A DNA stretch of 64,000 nucleotides from assembly GCF_001499905.1 (NCBI RefSeq), contig NZ_LQIS01000009.1, positions 1 to 64,000 of the forward strand, read 5' to 3'. This stretch comes from Mycobacterium sp. GA-1285 (lineage in GTDB: Bacteria; Actinomycetota; Actinomycetes; Mycobacteriales; Mycobacteriaceae). Of this stretch, positions 29,857-39,566 are shown in pieces. The translations under genes were made by a program, and so were the position numbers. The stretch's first letter is position 1, and the number at the start of each line of letters is the position of its first letter. The notes under the pieces were generated by a model. That model saw nothing but the letters and a program-made list of their open reading frames with translations. It was not told the DNA's origin and did not search any database.

Positions 29857-29978
29857 CGGTCAGGGTTGGCCGGACGCCCGGCGTAACACGGCGTCGGTGA
29901 TGTTCAGAATCACCACCGAGATGTACTGCCGATTCCGCGTGATGCGCCGGTGACGAGTACCGAAGGCATACGACAAGA

Positions 29979-30662
29979 CTAGCCTCGGCCCCGCTTCTCG
30001 CCGACCCAGAACAAGGCGCCGCTGATCGCCACCAGCACAGCCGCGAGTCCGATGATCGGCGCGACGGTGAAGCGGGTCATCGTCGCACCCAGAGCAGCCC
30101 CACCGCACATCGCCAACACCACGCTGTAGCGCAGCTTCTCCCGTTCGCCGGTGCCACCGGCCAACCGGCTGTCGAATCCGATCCGCACGATCGTCGTCGT
30201 CAGCACCGTGGTCGACAGCTCCTGGATACCGAACTGCTGGGCGGTGGAATTCTGGACGCCGAACGTCACGGCGAGGCCGGCGATGAGAAGCAGTTTCGTG
30301 TTGTCTTGATAGTCGAGCACGCCGGTTCCCGCGAGCACCGACAGGACGGTGAGCGTCGCCACCTCGAACGCCAGGGTGATCGCCAGCCAGCGGCGGACAG
30401 GTGTCCCGAGGTGGCGGGTGAACCGGCCACTGAGCACCGCGCCCGCGACGAAGCCGGCGAACGCGACGAGCGCGGCGGTCACGTCGACACCCGAATGCGG
30501 CACCAGCCAAAATCCGAGGAAGATCACGTTCCCGGTCATGTTGGCCACGAAGACGTGGCCGAGCTCGAGGACGCTGACCGCATCGACCAGGCCTGTCGCA
30601 AACGTGAGCAGCAGTAGACAGGTGATCGTCAACCGTTGCGAGACAGGGGATTCGACCGCCAC
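29979..30662 (-). CDS. YoaK/DUF1275 membrane protein
   Basis: 227 residues with six predicted transmembrane helices. The N-terminal TFATGLVDAVSVLELGHVFVANMTGNVIFLG is the DUF1275 hallmark, and the central FGVQNSTAQQFG is also typical. Function unknown. The GTG start is 18 bases behind the stop of the last Mce-associated gene on the same strand, so it may be an extra distal member of the mce1 transcript. The 122 bases after it (29857-29978) show no gene. Confidence 0.88.
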   Translation of the reverse strand: MAVESPVSQRLTITCLLLLTFATGLVDAVSVLELGHVFVANMTGNVIFLGFWLVPHSGVDVTAALVAFAGFVAGAVLSGRFTRHLGTPVRRWLAITLAFEVATLTVLSVLAGTGVLDYQDNTKLLLIAGLAVTFGVQNSTAQQFGIQELSTTVLTTTIVRIGFDSRLAGGTGEREKLRYSVVLAMCGGAALGATMTRFTVAPIIGLAAVLVAISGALFWVGEKRGRG

Positions 30663-30680
30663 GCGTCGTCAGCTTCCCGA

Positions 30681-31526
30681 CTACAGCTGCGGCGTAAGAT
30701 CCAGCGACGTGATGGTCGACATGCGGGTGATCAGCCACTTGGCATCCCGGCGCTCCATGGTCAACCGGTAGGACAGGTAACGCAGCGAAGGGATGTTCTT
30801 GCTCATCGGGCTGGTCGCCACCGAATTGGTGTAGACGATCGCGGTGGCCTCGTCGGGAGTCAGCGTCTCCACCGCCGCGCCCAGCACCTGTGTGGTGTTG
30901 GTGACCTGCGCTTGTTTGTTCGTTGCGACGATCGCGTCGATGTATTTGCGGTATTCGTAGGCGAAGTCGCCACCGAGAAACGCCTCCGACCGGTCCGGCA
31001 ACGTCTCCATGTTGTCGGGCGTGTAGGTCCACAGCGTGGAGATCGCGCTGGCCGCAGTACGGGCGACGTCGAGTTTGGTGTCGATCTCGGCTCGTTCTGA
31101 CAAGTAGGGCTGCAGGGTCGACGCGGCGAACGCGGCGGCACCGACGAACAGCACGCCGGCCGCTACCATCGCCGCGACGAGCCTCTTGCCGGCGGGTTGG
31201 TGCGCCACGAATCGCACTTCGTGTGGCACGACCGCGGATTCGTCGGGGGCGGGTGTCTCCTGGGTCGCGGTGTCGACGGCCTTGTCGTCCGCGTCCTCGA
31301 CGCGTGTGCTGCCGCGGCGCTTCGCCTTGCCGACCGGTCGCGGGGCGGGCGCATCCGCTGCGGGTGTCGGCTCCTGCGTCTCCGCGGCGTCGGAATCCGG
31401 TGTTGCCACAACCGTTTCCGCCTGTCGGCGACGAAGGGAGAACCACCGGCGTCGACGCGGTGCCGGGGTGGATTCCGCCGAGGGCTCGGTGGTCAGATCA
31501 CCTGGATCAGCTGGCTGATCTTCCAC
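30681..31526 (-). CDS. Mce-associated membrane protein (Rv0178-like)
   Basis: 281 residues. A long disordered N-terminus (1-110, Arg, Ala and Thr-rich), a single transmembrane helix (about 116-137, LVAAMVAAGVLFVGAAAFAAS) and an exported NTF2-like domain. This is the Mam layout, whose members stabilise Mce transporters. GTG at 31524-31526 is the first plausible start; it overlaps the upstream gene by 34 bases. Last of four tandem Mam-type genes. Confidence 0.85.
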   Translation of the reverse strand: MEDQPADPGDLTTEPSAESTPAPRRRRWFSLRRRQAETVVATPDSDAAETQEPTPAADAPAPRPVGKAKRRGSTRVEDADDKAVDTATQETPAPDESAVVPHEVRFVAHQPAGKRLVAAMVAAGVLFVGAAAFAASTLQPYLSERAEIDTKLDVARTAASAISTLWTYTPDNMETLPDRSEAFLGGDFAYEYRKYIDAIVATNKQAQVTNTTQVLGAAVETLTPDEATAIVYTNSVATSPMSKNIPSLRYLSYRLTMERRDAKWLITRMSTITSLDLTPQL

Positions 31527-32044
31527 TGCTGTCCTTCCTTGATAGTCGTTGCGATCCAACGACTTCCACTCTCGACTGTCGATTTGCCGTCGGGCCCTTT
31601 CGTGGAGATCTTGGTCGCGACAAGGATGTCGGCGCTGCCGTTGTCGTTCCAACGCTGCACACCCGCGGCCAGCACGGCGCCGTTGGTGGGCTCTGCCTGC
31701 GCGACCTGGATCAGGATCTCGTTTTGTTTCTCCTTGAACATTTTCGCGAACTCACCCGTGCCCTGAGCCAGGATCCGGTCCACGTAGGCATTGGCGTCGA
31801 AGGGGTCCAGCGTCGTGTAGTCGGTCATGAACTCGCTGACGTAGACCAGCGCGGCCTGGTCGTTGGCGACGGTGCGGCGGTGGTCCTCATGGCTGACCAA
31901 CATCAGCGAGCCCGCCGTGATAGCGGCCGCCATGAACAGCGACGCGACCGCGGCGATGATCGGCAGCCCCCAGCGCCGCGGTGGTTTCGGCTCCACCTCG
32001 AAGAAGTCCCGCTCGTCGGCGTCGACTCTGCGCCGCGGGCTCAT
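31493..32044 (-). CDS. Mce-associated membrane protein (Rv0177-like)
   Basis: 183 residues: a short cytoplasmic N-terminus, one transmembrane helix (about 27-49) and an exported domain of ~130 residues ending in an NTF2-like strand set (WKISQLIQVI). The ATG at 32044 overlaps the preceding stop (ATGA). Same fold class as its neighbours; presumed accessory to the Mce1 importer. Confidence 0.88.
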   Translation of the reverse strand: MSPRRRVDADERDFFEVEPKPPRRWGLPIIAAVASLFMAAAITAGSLMLVSHEDHRRTVANDQAALVYVSEFMTDYTTLDPFDANAYVDRILAQGTGEFAKMFKEKQNEILIQVAQAEPTNGAVLAAGVQRWNDNGSADILVATKISTKGPDGKSTVESGSRWIATTIKEGQQWKISQLIQVI

Positions 32045-33015
32045 TGGCCCTGCGGATTCATCTGCGGCCGCTTCAGCACGGTGAGGTCGGCGACGCGCCA
32101 CTGACCATCGCCGGATTTCGTGAACTCGACCTGCACGGTGGCGGTGATGAACTTCAGCTCATCGGGGTTGTCGCCCCGCTGGCCCTGCAGCGCCAGCAGC
32201 ATCTCCGCGGTGTCCGGCGTCGCTTTGAGCACCGCGCTGCTGACCGCCCAATACTCGTTGGAGCTGACACCGGCGTTCTGTCCGGACTTCTGCTGGTCGA
32301 TCAACTGCTGCCGGTAACCGTCGGTGGCCAGTGACTGTGCGCGCGCGAAGTCCTCCTGCATGGTGTCGCGCTGGAAGCTCAGCATCTGCTCGACGACGCG
32401 CGGGCCCTGTTCGGCGATCTGTTGTCTGGTCTGCTCGACCGCGCGCTCGTGTCGGTACACCACCCAGTAGTTCACCGCGACTGCTGCCGCACAGGCCAGC
32501 GCCGCGACGATCAGCACGACGGCGGTTAACTTGCGGACGTTGCGCTGCGGGGGTGGCACCGGACGCACCTCGGTGCGCAGCAGCAGGTCTGCGAAGGTGC
32601 GGCCGCGCCGGTCCCATCGCGGCCACAACCATCCGATGAACAAGGCGGCGGTGTCGAGCAGGTGCGCGACGTCGCGCAGGAGCAGTCGCCACACTCCCGG
32701 CGGCGAACCGTCGCGCTTTTTGACCGCGATACCGCAGAGCGCACGCCCCAGCGAGAAACCCACGGCTGTCGGCAGCACGAGGCGATTGACCGCCATCGCC
32801 AGCACCACCAGGCCCATCGCCACCAGATATCCCCACCACAGCGGACTGCGCTGCGGTGCGGTCAGCGACACCAGCGCCAGCGTCGCCACCACCGCGAGCC
32901 CGGTCAGGACGTCGACGGCGAACGCGCCGGCCCTGGCCGACCATGACGCCACCGGTTCGTCGACGGCCAGGTCGGTGGCAGCCGAGTCGGGAGGCGCTTC
33001 GGTCAACGACGTCAC
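32041..33015 (-). CDS. RDD-domain Mce-associated membrane protein (Rv0176-like)
   Basis: 324 residues combining an RDD membrane domain (about 25-150, three helices, with RxxD-like elements such as WPRWDRRGRTFADLLLRTEV) with a fourth transmembrane helix (about 162-185) and a Mam-type exported C-terminal domain. This fusion is typical of Rv0176. GTG start overlaps the preceding stop (GTGA). Likely accessory to Mce1. Confidence 0.9.
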   Translation of the reverse strand: MTSLTEAPPDSAATDLAVDEPVASWSARAGAFAVDVLTGLAVVATLALVSLTAPQRSPLWWGYLVAMGLVVLAMAVNRLVLPTAVGFSLGRALCGIAVKKRDGSPPGVWRLLLRDVAHLLDTAALFIGWLWPRWDRRGRTFADLLLRTEVRPVPPPQRNVRKLTAVVLIVAALACAAAVAVNYWVVYRHERAVEQTRQQIAEQGPRVVEQMLSFQRDTMQEDFARAQSLATDGYRQQLIDQQKSGQNAGVSSNEYWAVSSAVLKATPDTAEMLLALQGQRGDNPDELKFITATVQVEFTKSGDGQWRVADLTVLKRPQMNPQGQ

Positions 33016-33665
33016 GAGGTGACCTGGTCGAGTTTGGCGATCTTGTAGTCGCCTTCGTCGTCGGGCGCCATCTTCACCCGGAGTCGATATCCCTGCTCCT
33101 GATCGGCGACGTCGGAGTTGGTCACCTTCACTCGCACCGCGACGAGGACGTCGAATGTTCCGTCGTCGTTGTGCTTCTCGACGGCTGCACGCATATCCGA
33201 CACCTGCACCTGGACCTGAGCTGCCTGGTAGGCCTCCGCCAGCACCCCGGCATACAGCGAGGACTGTACGGCGAAATCACCCGTCGAGCACTCGATGATC
33301 TTGGACTGGGCCGCCGTCATCGTGGCCGTGTCGGGAGCATGCGTCGCGGACACACAGTCCTTCGCCGCCTGCACTGCGGCAGCCTCTGCACGGTCGGCGG
33401 CCGCGACCTTCTGGTCGTTTCTGAACAATAGGAATCCCGCGACGCCGCCCGCGGCGGCCAACAGCAGCAGCGCCGCACAGATGCCGGCAGCCAACCCGCG
33501 CCCGATCCTGGACGGGCGGCGAGGCGCGGCCTCACGTTCTACAGTGTCGGATTCCTGCGGGGGTGCCTGCGGGGGTGCGCTGTCTGCAGATCCTGCTAAC
33601 GGCTCGTCTGGCGTCTCATCAGCATCGGTGGGGTTCAGCTGGCGGGTGCCAGCATCTCCTTCCAT
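33012..33665 (-). CDS. Mce-associated membrane protein (Rv0175-like)
   Basis: 217 residues with a Pro/Glu-rich cytoplasmic tail (1-55), one transmembrane helix (about 58-82) and an exported Mam domain with two cysteines (104 and 126). ATG at 33665, preceded by AGGAG 8 bases upstream, lies 31 bases inside mce1F in another frame, so translation is coupled. First of the four Mam-type genes. Confidence 0.88.
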   Translation of the reverse strand: MEGDAGTRQLNPTDADETPDEPLAGSADSAPPQAPPQESDTVEREAAPRRPSRIGRGLAAGICAALLLLAAAGGVAGFLLFRNDQKVAAADRAEAAAVQAAKDCVSATHAPDTATMTAAQSKIIECSTGDFAVQSSLYAGVLAEAYQAAQVQVQVSDMRAAVEKHNDDGTFDVLVAVRVKVTNSDVADQEQGYRLRVKMAPDDEGDYKIAKLDQVTS

Positions 33666-35200
33666 CCGTCGTCTCCTGGGTTGCTCGAGTTGCTGACGTT
33701 GTACCTCACGCCGTCGGGTCCGACCACCTGGCCGCTGGTCGGGCTGTACACCGCCGTGGAGCCGGGTGGCCCTGGTGCCGGAGTGTAGATGCACGGGTTG
33801 GGCTGTTGTCCACTGCAGGTCACGCTGCCCTGTCCCGGCGGGGTCAGCGGGTCGCTGATCGGCGCCGTGACCCGGGGCGGCGGCAGGTCGCTCGCCGGGG
33901 CGGGGTTCATGCCGTTGTTGACCGACGGGGCTTGGATGACGCCGCGGCCAGGATTGACGCCCTGGTCGCAGCGCGCCGCCGGCGCGGGGCACGACAAGAC
34001 CTGGTTGGGGTCGCCGTACCACGGGTTGGTCCCCAGCGGGACATACGGTTCGTCGCTGCGGCATTCCATGGGAGTCGCCGCACGTTTTCCGGGGACGTCG
34101 GCGCACGGGTAGTTCCGGGCGCCGCGGACCACGTTGGCCTGATAGTCCTTCGGGATCTTGCAGTACGTGCCACGGGGCAGCGGCGCCATCGAGACATCGG
34201 CCGGGGAACGCCATTCGGACGCGGGCAGGAACCCGGTCAGGCAGGGCGGAGGCTGGTTGATCGACAGCGCGAGCGGCAACTGTCCGACATCCTCGAACAG
34301 CGTGCCCGCCTGCGCGGCCACCGAGCCCTGAGGGAGGATCACCAGCGTCTGTTCGAGTCCCTTGTTGTAGCGCTTGAGCATGTCGATGACGATCGCCAGG
34401 TTCGCCAATGTTTGAGGCAGCGAGTCACGGACCCCGCTGAACACCGCCGACACCTGGTCGAGAGTGGGCGGAGCCTGTTGTAGACCGCTACGCAGCGCGG
34501 CATCCTGCTCGGCCGCCTGCGCGGCGATCACGTTGAGGTTGCGCGACCACTGCTCGATGTTGTCGCCCGACTGGACCTGGCTGTCCAGGATCGGCGCGGC
34601 GTTCTCGATGATGTCGTTGACTTGGGGCAGATGCTCCTGGAAACCCTGCGCGATTTGAGTCGTCGAATCGACCAACCGCTGCAGCGCCGGGCCCAGACCC
34701 CCCACCGCCTCCGAGGTTTCGGTCAGCAGCTTGTCGATCTTCTCCTTGGGCAACACCGCCAAACCCCGGTTGGCCGCATCCAGCGCCGGACCCACCTCGC
34801 TGGGCACCGTGCTCTCGGTGATCGTCGATCCCGGTGCCAAATACTGATCCGGATTCCCCGTCGAGACGAGGTCCAGATACTGCTCACCGATCGCCGACAC
34901 CGAATGCACGTTGGCCGTGGCATCGGCGGGGATCTTGTAGCGATCCTCGATCCTCATCACGGCCAACGCGCCGCGCTCGGTCGGCTCGACCGAGGTGACT
35001 TTGCCGATCTGCGTGCCGCGGTAGGTGACGTTGGCCGTCGCGTACAGACCACCCGACCGCGGAAGTTCGGCCTTCAGCTCGTACTGTCCGATGCCGACGA
35101 GACTCGGAATGCGCAGGTAGTACCAGCCCAGCACCACCACGGCGACGATCGTCAGGATGGTGAACAGCACCAACTGAATCTTGATGAACCTCGTCAACAC
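33635..35200 (-). CDS. mce1F: Mce1F, MCE-family subunit of the Mce1 lipid importer
   Basis: 521 residues: N-terminal transmembrane anchor (about 8-30), MCE/MlaD beta-barrel domain (about 38-115; TYRGTQIGKVTSV), a long helical region that builds the periplasmic needle (about 150-290), and a Pro/Gly-rich tail with several Cys after 315. Six such subunits form a hetero-hexameric tunnel carrying fatty or mycolic acids to YrbE1AB. Last mce gene of the operon; GTG start 3 bases after the mce1E stop. Confidence 0.94.
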   Translation of the reverse strand: MLTRFIKIQLVLFTILTIVAVVVLGWYYLRIPSLVGIGQYELKAELPRSGGLYATANVTYRGTQIGKVTSVEPTERGALAVMRIEDRYKIPADATANVHSVSAIGEQYLDLVSTGNPDQYLAPGSTITESTVPSEVGPALDAANRGLAVLPKEKIDKLLTETSEAVGGLGPALQRLVDSTTQIAQGFQEHLPQVNDIIENAAPILDSQVQSGDNIEQWSRNLNVIAAQAAEQDAALRSGLQQAPPTLDQVSAVFSGVRDSLPQTLANLAIVIDMLKRYNKGLEQTLVILPQGSVAAQAGTLFEDVGQLPLALSINQPPPCLTGFLPASEWRSPADVSMAPLPRGTYCKIPKDYQANVVRGARNYPCADVPGKRAATPMECRSDEPYVPLGTNPWYGDPNQVLSCPAPAARCDQGVNPGRGVIQAPSVNNGMNPAPASDLPPPRVTAPISDPLTPPGQGSVTCSGQQPNPCIYTPAPGPPGSTAVYSPTSGQVVGPDGVRYNVSNSSNPGDDGWKEMLAPAS

Positions 35201-35203
35201 AGC

Positions 35204-36358
35204 TCACTCACCCCGTTCCACCAGCGGGCCGTTCGGCGCGTTGTGTGCATTCGGCGTGAACCGCACATCCGGAATCATCGTGGCGGGGTCTCGTCCCCAC
35301 GCCTGCTCGAGTGCGCGCAGCATGCCCGAGATGCCGGTGCCCGACAGGATGCCGTTGTCGACGGCTGACAGCGTCAGGTCGACGGTAAGCGACGCGTTGA
35401 GGAAGTCGCCGCGGACGACTTTCGGCACGTTCTCGATCGAGAACGGCGCCGTGAGCATCAGCTTCAGCGCCCCGATGAGGTAGGGCGATGCCCGTCCCAG
35501 CTGTTTGAGCGGCCGCTGCAGGTTCTGCAGGTTGGTGTGCAGGTCGTCGCTGACCGGCGCCAACGCATTGTCCGCGGCCCGGCTGATGCGTCCGAGTGCT
35601 TCAACGGCGTCGGCGAACAGATCGCGGGTGTCCGCGAAGTGCTTGATCAGTGGCGGGAACTCGGTCAGCACGCGGTCGAGTGTCTGGTTACGCTGCGCGA
35701 CGATCGACAACAGGCGGTCGGTGGCATCGATCGCGCGTGTGATGTCCTGACGCTGCTGATTCAGTTCATCGGTGAACGTGTCGAGCTTGTTGAGGAACTC
35801 GCGGATCTGGTCGGCCCGACCGTTGAGAACGTTGAAGATCTCGGTCTGGATGACCTCGAGGTTCTGCACCCCGCCGCCCTGCAGGATGGACGCGATGCTG
35901 GCGAGCACGCGTTCGGTCGAGGGGTAGGCCGATGCGTTCGCGAGCGGGATGGTGTCGCCGTTGCGCAACGGCTCCGGTGACGGGTTCGGCGGAGGTTCCA
36001 ACTCGACGTGCTGTGAACCCAGGAGGCTCGTCTGGCCGATGCGGGCCAGTGCGTTCTTGGGCAGCCGGACGTCGGATTGCAGATCGAGGGTCAACGTCGC
36101 GACCCAGTTCTTCAGCTCGATGGCGCGGACCCGGCCGACATAGACGTCGGCCACCCGGACGCGGCTGTTGACGTTGAGCGCCAGCGTGTCTGGCATCTGC
36201 ACGTAGATCGTCGTCTTGTCCGGGCCGGTGCCCGGGCCGCCCGGCAGCGGCACGTTGGCAATGCCCTTCCAAGAACCGCACGAACTGAGCACCAGCGCGA
36301 TCGCGGTCAGCGCGAGGGCGCGCTGCGCGGACGTTCTCCACTTGTGCGCGATCATCAT
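35204..36358 (-). CDS. lprK: Mce1E (LprK), MCE-family lipoprotein
   Basis: 384 residues. Unlike the other Mce1 subunits it has a lipobox, LSSC at about 24-27, and is expected to be lipid-anchored. MCE domain about 45-125 (VNSRVRVADVYVGRVRAIEL) followed by the helical needle region with many heptad-like Leu/Ile positions. The ATG at 36358 overlaps the mce1D stop (ATGA). Confidence 0.94.
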   Translation of the reverse strand: MMIAHKWRTSAQRALALTAIALVLSSCGSWKGIANVPLPGGPGTGPDKTTIYVQMPDTLALNVNSRVRVADVYVGRVRAIELKNWVATLTLDLQSDVRLPKNALARIGQTSLLGSQHVELEPPPNPSPEPLRNGDTIPLANASAYPSTERVLASIASILQGGGVQNLEVIQTEIFNVLNGRADQIREFLNKLDTFTDELNQQRQDITRAIDATDRLLSIVAQRNQTLDRVLTEFPPLIKHFADTRDLFADAVEALGRISRAADNALAPVSDDLHTNLQNLQRPLKQLGRASPYLIGALKLMLTAPFSIENVPKVVRGDFLNASLTVDLTLSAVDNGILSGTGISGMLRALEQAWGRDPATMIPDVRFTPNAHNAPNGPLVERGE

Positions 36359-37986
36359 CTACCTGCCTCTGCTGGTAGCGGTGGTCCCGCGGGCGCCGGG
36401 GCGGCGGGCGCAGGCGCGGGGCCTGCCAACGGCGATCCGCCCGGATCACCCGGGATCACGCCCGGCGCCGGCGGCGGCGGCGGGCCCGGCTGCGGGTACC
36501 ACGGTGGCGGCAGCGGGTTGTTCTGGTCGAAGGCGTTCGGCGGGCCGGGCAGATTGCCGTCGCGGGTGGTGCCGAATGCGGGCGGTGCGGCCGGGATCGC
36601 GCAGTCGGGCCCGCCCAGCAGTTCCGCGAGGCACTCGGGGGTCATCATGTTGGCCGTGAACGGTTGCACGTCGACGCCCTGCATTCCCGGTGCGGCGACC
36701 CATCCGGGTTCGTGGTTGCCGTGCGAGAACAACGTGTCGCGCGACCAGATGCCGGGGACGGTGGTGTCCTTGTAACCCGGCGGCGGCTGCAGACGCGGCT
36801 CGGAGTACGCGATGTGCTTGGGCAGCGTCAGGGCCGAGGCGAACTGGTTCACGCCGAACGGCGGGAAATTGAACTTGATCGCGTCGAGGATGGGCGCGAG
36901 GTATTGGGCACACATCTCCGCCGATTCCTGGTATCCGAGCCTGCTCCCCGCCTGAATCGCGCTGCACACAAACTGAAGCGGGTTCGCGAAGTTGTTGATC
37001 ACGGGGATGCCCATCACACCGCCGGTGACCGGCGAGATGATGTTCATCAGATTCGCGCCCAGCGTGGGGAACACGTGCAGCGCGGTTTCGAGGCCGTCGC
37101 GGGATTCTGGCTGCAGAATCGCCGTCGTCACCTGCTCTAAGTTGTTGATGTCGTGGGTCAGCACCTCGGCGTTCTCGTCGAGGAACGCCCGCGTGGTGGT
37201 CAACAGCTGGTTGAGGTCCTGCAGTGCGTTCGCGACCTCCCGGTCGGTGTTGGTGAACGCGTTGGTGAACTCGGCGAGGTCGTTGTTCAACGCGACGAAC
37301 TGTTGATCGCTGCGGTACAGCGCGTTGACGAACAGCGCCAGACTCTTGACGATGCCGAAGAAGTCGTTCCGGCCCTCGTTCAGAGCGAACAGCGCCTCCG
37401 AGAGGTTGTTCAGCGTCGCGTTGAGTTGCTTGCCCTTCCCGGCGAAGCCGTCCGCGGCCGACTCGATGATGTCGCCGAACGGGCCCTTCGGCTGGTCCGG
37501 CGTCGGACCGAGGTCGGTCAGGATGCGGTTGATCGAGTCACGCAGTTCGTCGTACTCGACCGGCACCTGTGTGCGCTCGATCGGGATTACGGCGCCGTCC
37601 TCCATCACCGGCCCGCCGGTGTAGGGCGGCGCCAGCTGGATGTTGCGCGACGCCACCAGGCTGGGGTTCAGAATGGATGCCGTCGCATTGGCGGGCACCT
37701 TGAACTTGTTCTCGTAGTTGAAGGTGACCTTCATCCGGTCGCCGGCAGGCTGAATCGACTCGATCTGGCCGACCTGCACACCCATGATCTGCACCTTGTC
37801 GCCCGGATACAGCGCAAGGGTGTCGCTGAAGTAGGCGACGACGGTGTTCGTCGTCAACTTCTTGTACAGGTTGTAGCCGATGAAGGCCGCCACCAACGCC
37901 AGCACCACGATCAGCGCGCCGATGATGACGGCCGCGCGGGACACCGTGGGCAGCTTCAGGTTTCGGACGTTGAAGATCGTCGACAT
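36355..37986 (-). CDS. mce1D: Mce1D, MCE-family subunit
   Basis: 543 residues: transmembrane anchor about 18-42, MCE domain about 48-120 (LYPGDKVQIMGVQVGQIESI), helical region, then a region with conserved Cys and a Pro/Ala-rich tail (from about 490) that is probably disordered. Start ATG at 37986, 11 bases after the mce1C stop, the widest gap inside the mce block. Confidence 0.94.
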   Translation of the reverse strand: MSTIFNVRNLKLPTVSRAAVIIGALIVVLALVAAFIGYNLYKKLTTNTVVAYFSDTLALYPGDKVQIMGVQVGQIESIQPAGDRMKVTFNYENKFKVPANATASILNPSLVASRNIQLAPPYTGGPVMEDGAVIPIERTQVPVEYDELRDSINRILTDLGPTPDQPKGPFGDIIESAADGFAGKGKQLNATLNNLSEALFALNEGRNDFFGIVKSLALFVNALYRSDQQFVALNNDLAEFTNAFTNTDREVANALQDLNQLLTTTRAFLDENAEVLTHDINNLEQVTTAILQPESRDGLETALHVFPTLGANLMNIISPVTGGVMGIPVINNFANPLQFVCSAIQAGSRLGYQESAEMCAQYLAPILDAIKFNFPPFGVNQFASALTLPKHIAYSEPRLQPPPGYKDTTVPGIWSRDTLFSHGNHEPGWVAAPGMQGVDVQPFTANMMTPECLAELLGGPDCAIPAAPPAFGTTRDGNLPGPPNAFDQNNPLPPPWYPQPGPPPPPAPGVIPGDPGGSPLAGPAPAPAAPAPAGPPLPAEAGR

Positions 37987-37997
37987 CTGCTAACCCC

Positions 37998-39566
37998 CTA
38001 ACCCTGCTGCGATCCCGGCGGAAGGAACGGTGGATTCCCTGGTAGCGGCGGCTGACCTGCGGGGGCCAACTGCTGCCCGGGTCCCGGCACCGCAGGCGCG
38101 GGCAGCGCCGGTGGCAACGGGGCGATACCGGGCGTGAAGTCCGGCGGTTGCGGGGGCATCGGGCCGACGGGCACGGTGCGCGCGCCGGGCGGTGCGGGCG
38201 GAAGCTGGCCGTGCGCACCAGGCACGTTCGGCGGGATCTGGCCCGGAATGGCCGCGGCGGGCACACCCGGCGACGGCTGCGGACCGTGCACGTTCGGATC
38301 CGAGGTTGCGACGTTCGGCGGTCCGTACGGTGGTCCACCGAACGGACCCACGGACAGGTCCGCACACGGCAGCGGGTCGCCCGGCCGCGGAATACCGTCG
38401 GCAGGGGGCGTGTACGAGCACGGCGATCCCTTCAGCACACCGGGTCCCGGGTTCTCCGGGGTGCCCTCGATCACGGCGGGTCCGGGCGGCGGTGCGCCGT
38501 TGTCGAAGCCCTGCGCGTTCGGGTCCGGCCACCGCCAGGCGGGCAGGCCCGCGTCACGCCAGAACTTCTCCGGGTCGATCCCGCGCTTCTTGAAGGCGGC
38601 GTCCACGAATGGCTGCAGGATCTGGCCCGGCAGCAGGTTGACGAGCATGACCTTGAAGTACGGACCCGAAGCGACCGCTTCACCCAGCGACGCCACGAAG
38701 CTGGCGGTGGTGACGAGCGTGTCCATCAGGTCGAATCGCCGTTCCCGCAGCACGTCGCTGACGACGCGCAGCTGTTCGAGCACCCTGTTGAGGTTCGGGT
38801 TGTCGTCGATGAAGCCCTTGACCTGTTCGGAGAACGCACCGACCCGCTCGAGCAACATGCTGACCGCGTATTGGCGCTCGTTGATGGCGCCCAGCAGCGA
38901 CTGGGCATTGACCAACAGACGGTTGATCTGTTCGCTGCGGGTACCGAGGATGCCCGCGATCTCGTTGGCGTTGCGCAACAGCTTCTTGATGTCCTCATCG
39001 CGCTTGCCGATGGTGTCGGAGAACCGGGCCACCCCGTCGAGCGCGGCGCTCAGGTGAGGGTAGGTCTGGTCGATGGTCTCGGAGAGCACGTTCAGCGATT
39101 CCCGCACCGTCCGGGTGTCCCACTCGGAGGCGGCCTTCGTGACGTCGAAGAACGCGTCGTAGATCTGATACGGCGTGGTGGTCTGGCCGAGCGGGAGAAC
39201 ACCGTTGGCGCGCAGCGGATCGGACCCCCGCGGCTCGATTTCGATGTTGCGGCGGCCGAGAATCGTGTCGGTGCGGATCGCCGCGCGGCTGGCGGTGCCG
39301 ATCTGCGTGCCGGCGAGCGAGAAGCCGATCCTGACCCTGTCGCCCTGGATCTCCATGTTGCGCACCAGCCCGACGTCGACGCCCGCGATGCGCACCTTGT
39401 CGCCCTTGCCGATGCCGCCGGTGTCGGAGAACTCCGCGTAGTAGGTGGGTGTCGCGAAGAGCATCGGCACGCTGGCGAAGCTCTGCCCCACGCCGATGAC
39501 GATGATCAGGATGACGATGCCCATCAACCCGTTTCGGACCCTGTTCGATCCCTCGAGCGTCCTCAT
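37998..39566 (-). CDS. mce1C: Mce1C, MCE-family subunit
   Basis: 522 residues: anchor helix about 13-33, MCE domain about 40-120 (IGKGDKVRIAGVDVGLVRNM), needle helices to about 320 and a Pro-rich C-terminal third (PP, GPP, PGP repeats). ATG at 39566 chosen because it overlaps the mce1B stop (ATGA); a GTG 12 bases upstream is also in frame. The Pro-rich tail is a known feature of Mce1C. Confidence 0.94.
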   Translation of the reverse strand: MRTLEGSNRVRNGLMGIVILIIVIGVGQSFASVPMLFATPTYYAEFSDTGGIGKGDKVRIAGVDVGLVRNMEIQGDRVRIGFSLAGTQIGTASRAAIRTDTILGRRNIEIEPRGSDPLRANGVLPLGQTTTPYQIYDAFFDVTKAASEWDTRTVRESLNVLSETIDQTYPHLSAALDGVARFSDTIGKRDEDIKKLLRNANEIAGILGTRSEQINRLLVNAQSLLGAINERQYAVSMLLERVGAFSEQVKGFIDDNPNLNRVLEQLRVVSDVLRERRFDLMDTLVTTASFVASLGEAVASGPYFKVMLVNLLPGQILQPFVDAAFKKRGIDPEKFWRDAGLPAWRWPDPNAQGFDNGAPPPGPAVIEGTPENPGPGVLKGSPCSYTPPADGIPRPGDPLPCADLSVGPFGGPPYGPPNVATSDPNVHGPQPSPGVPAAAIPGQIPPNVPGAHGQLPPAPPGARTVPVGPMPPQPPDFTPGIAPLPPALPAPAVPGPGQQLAPAGQPPLPGNPPFLPPGSQQG

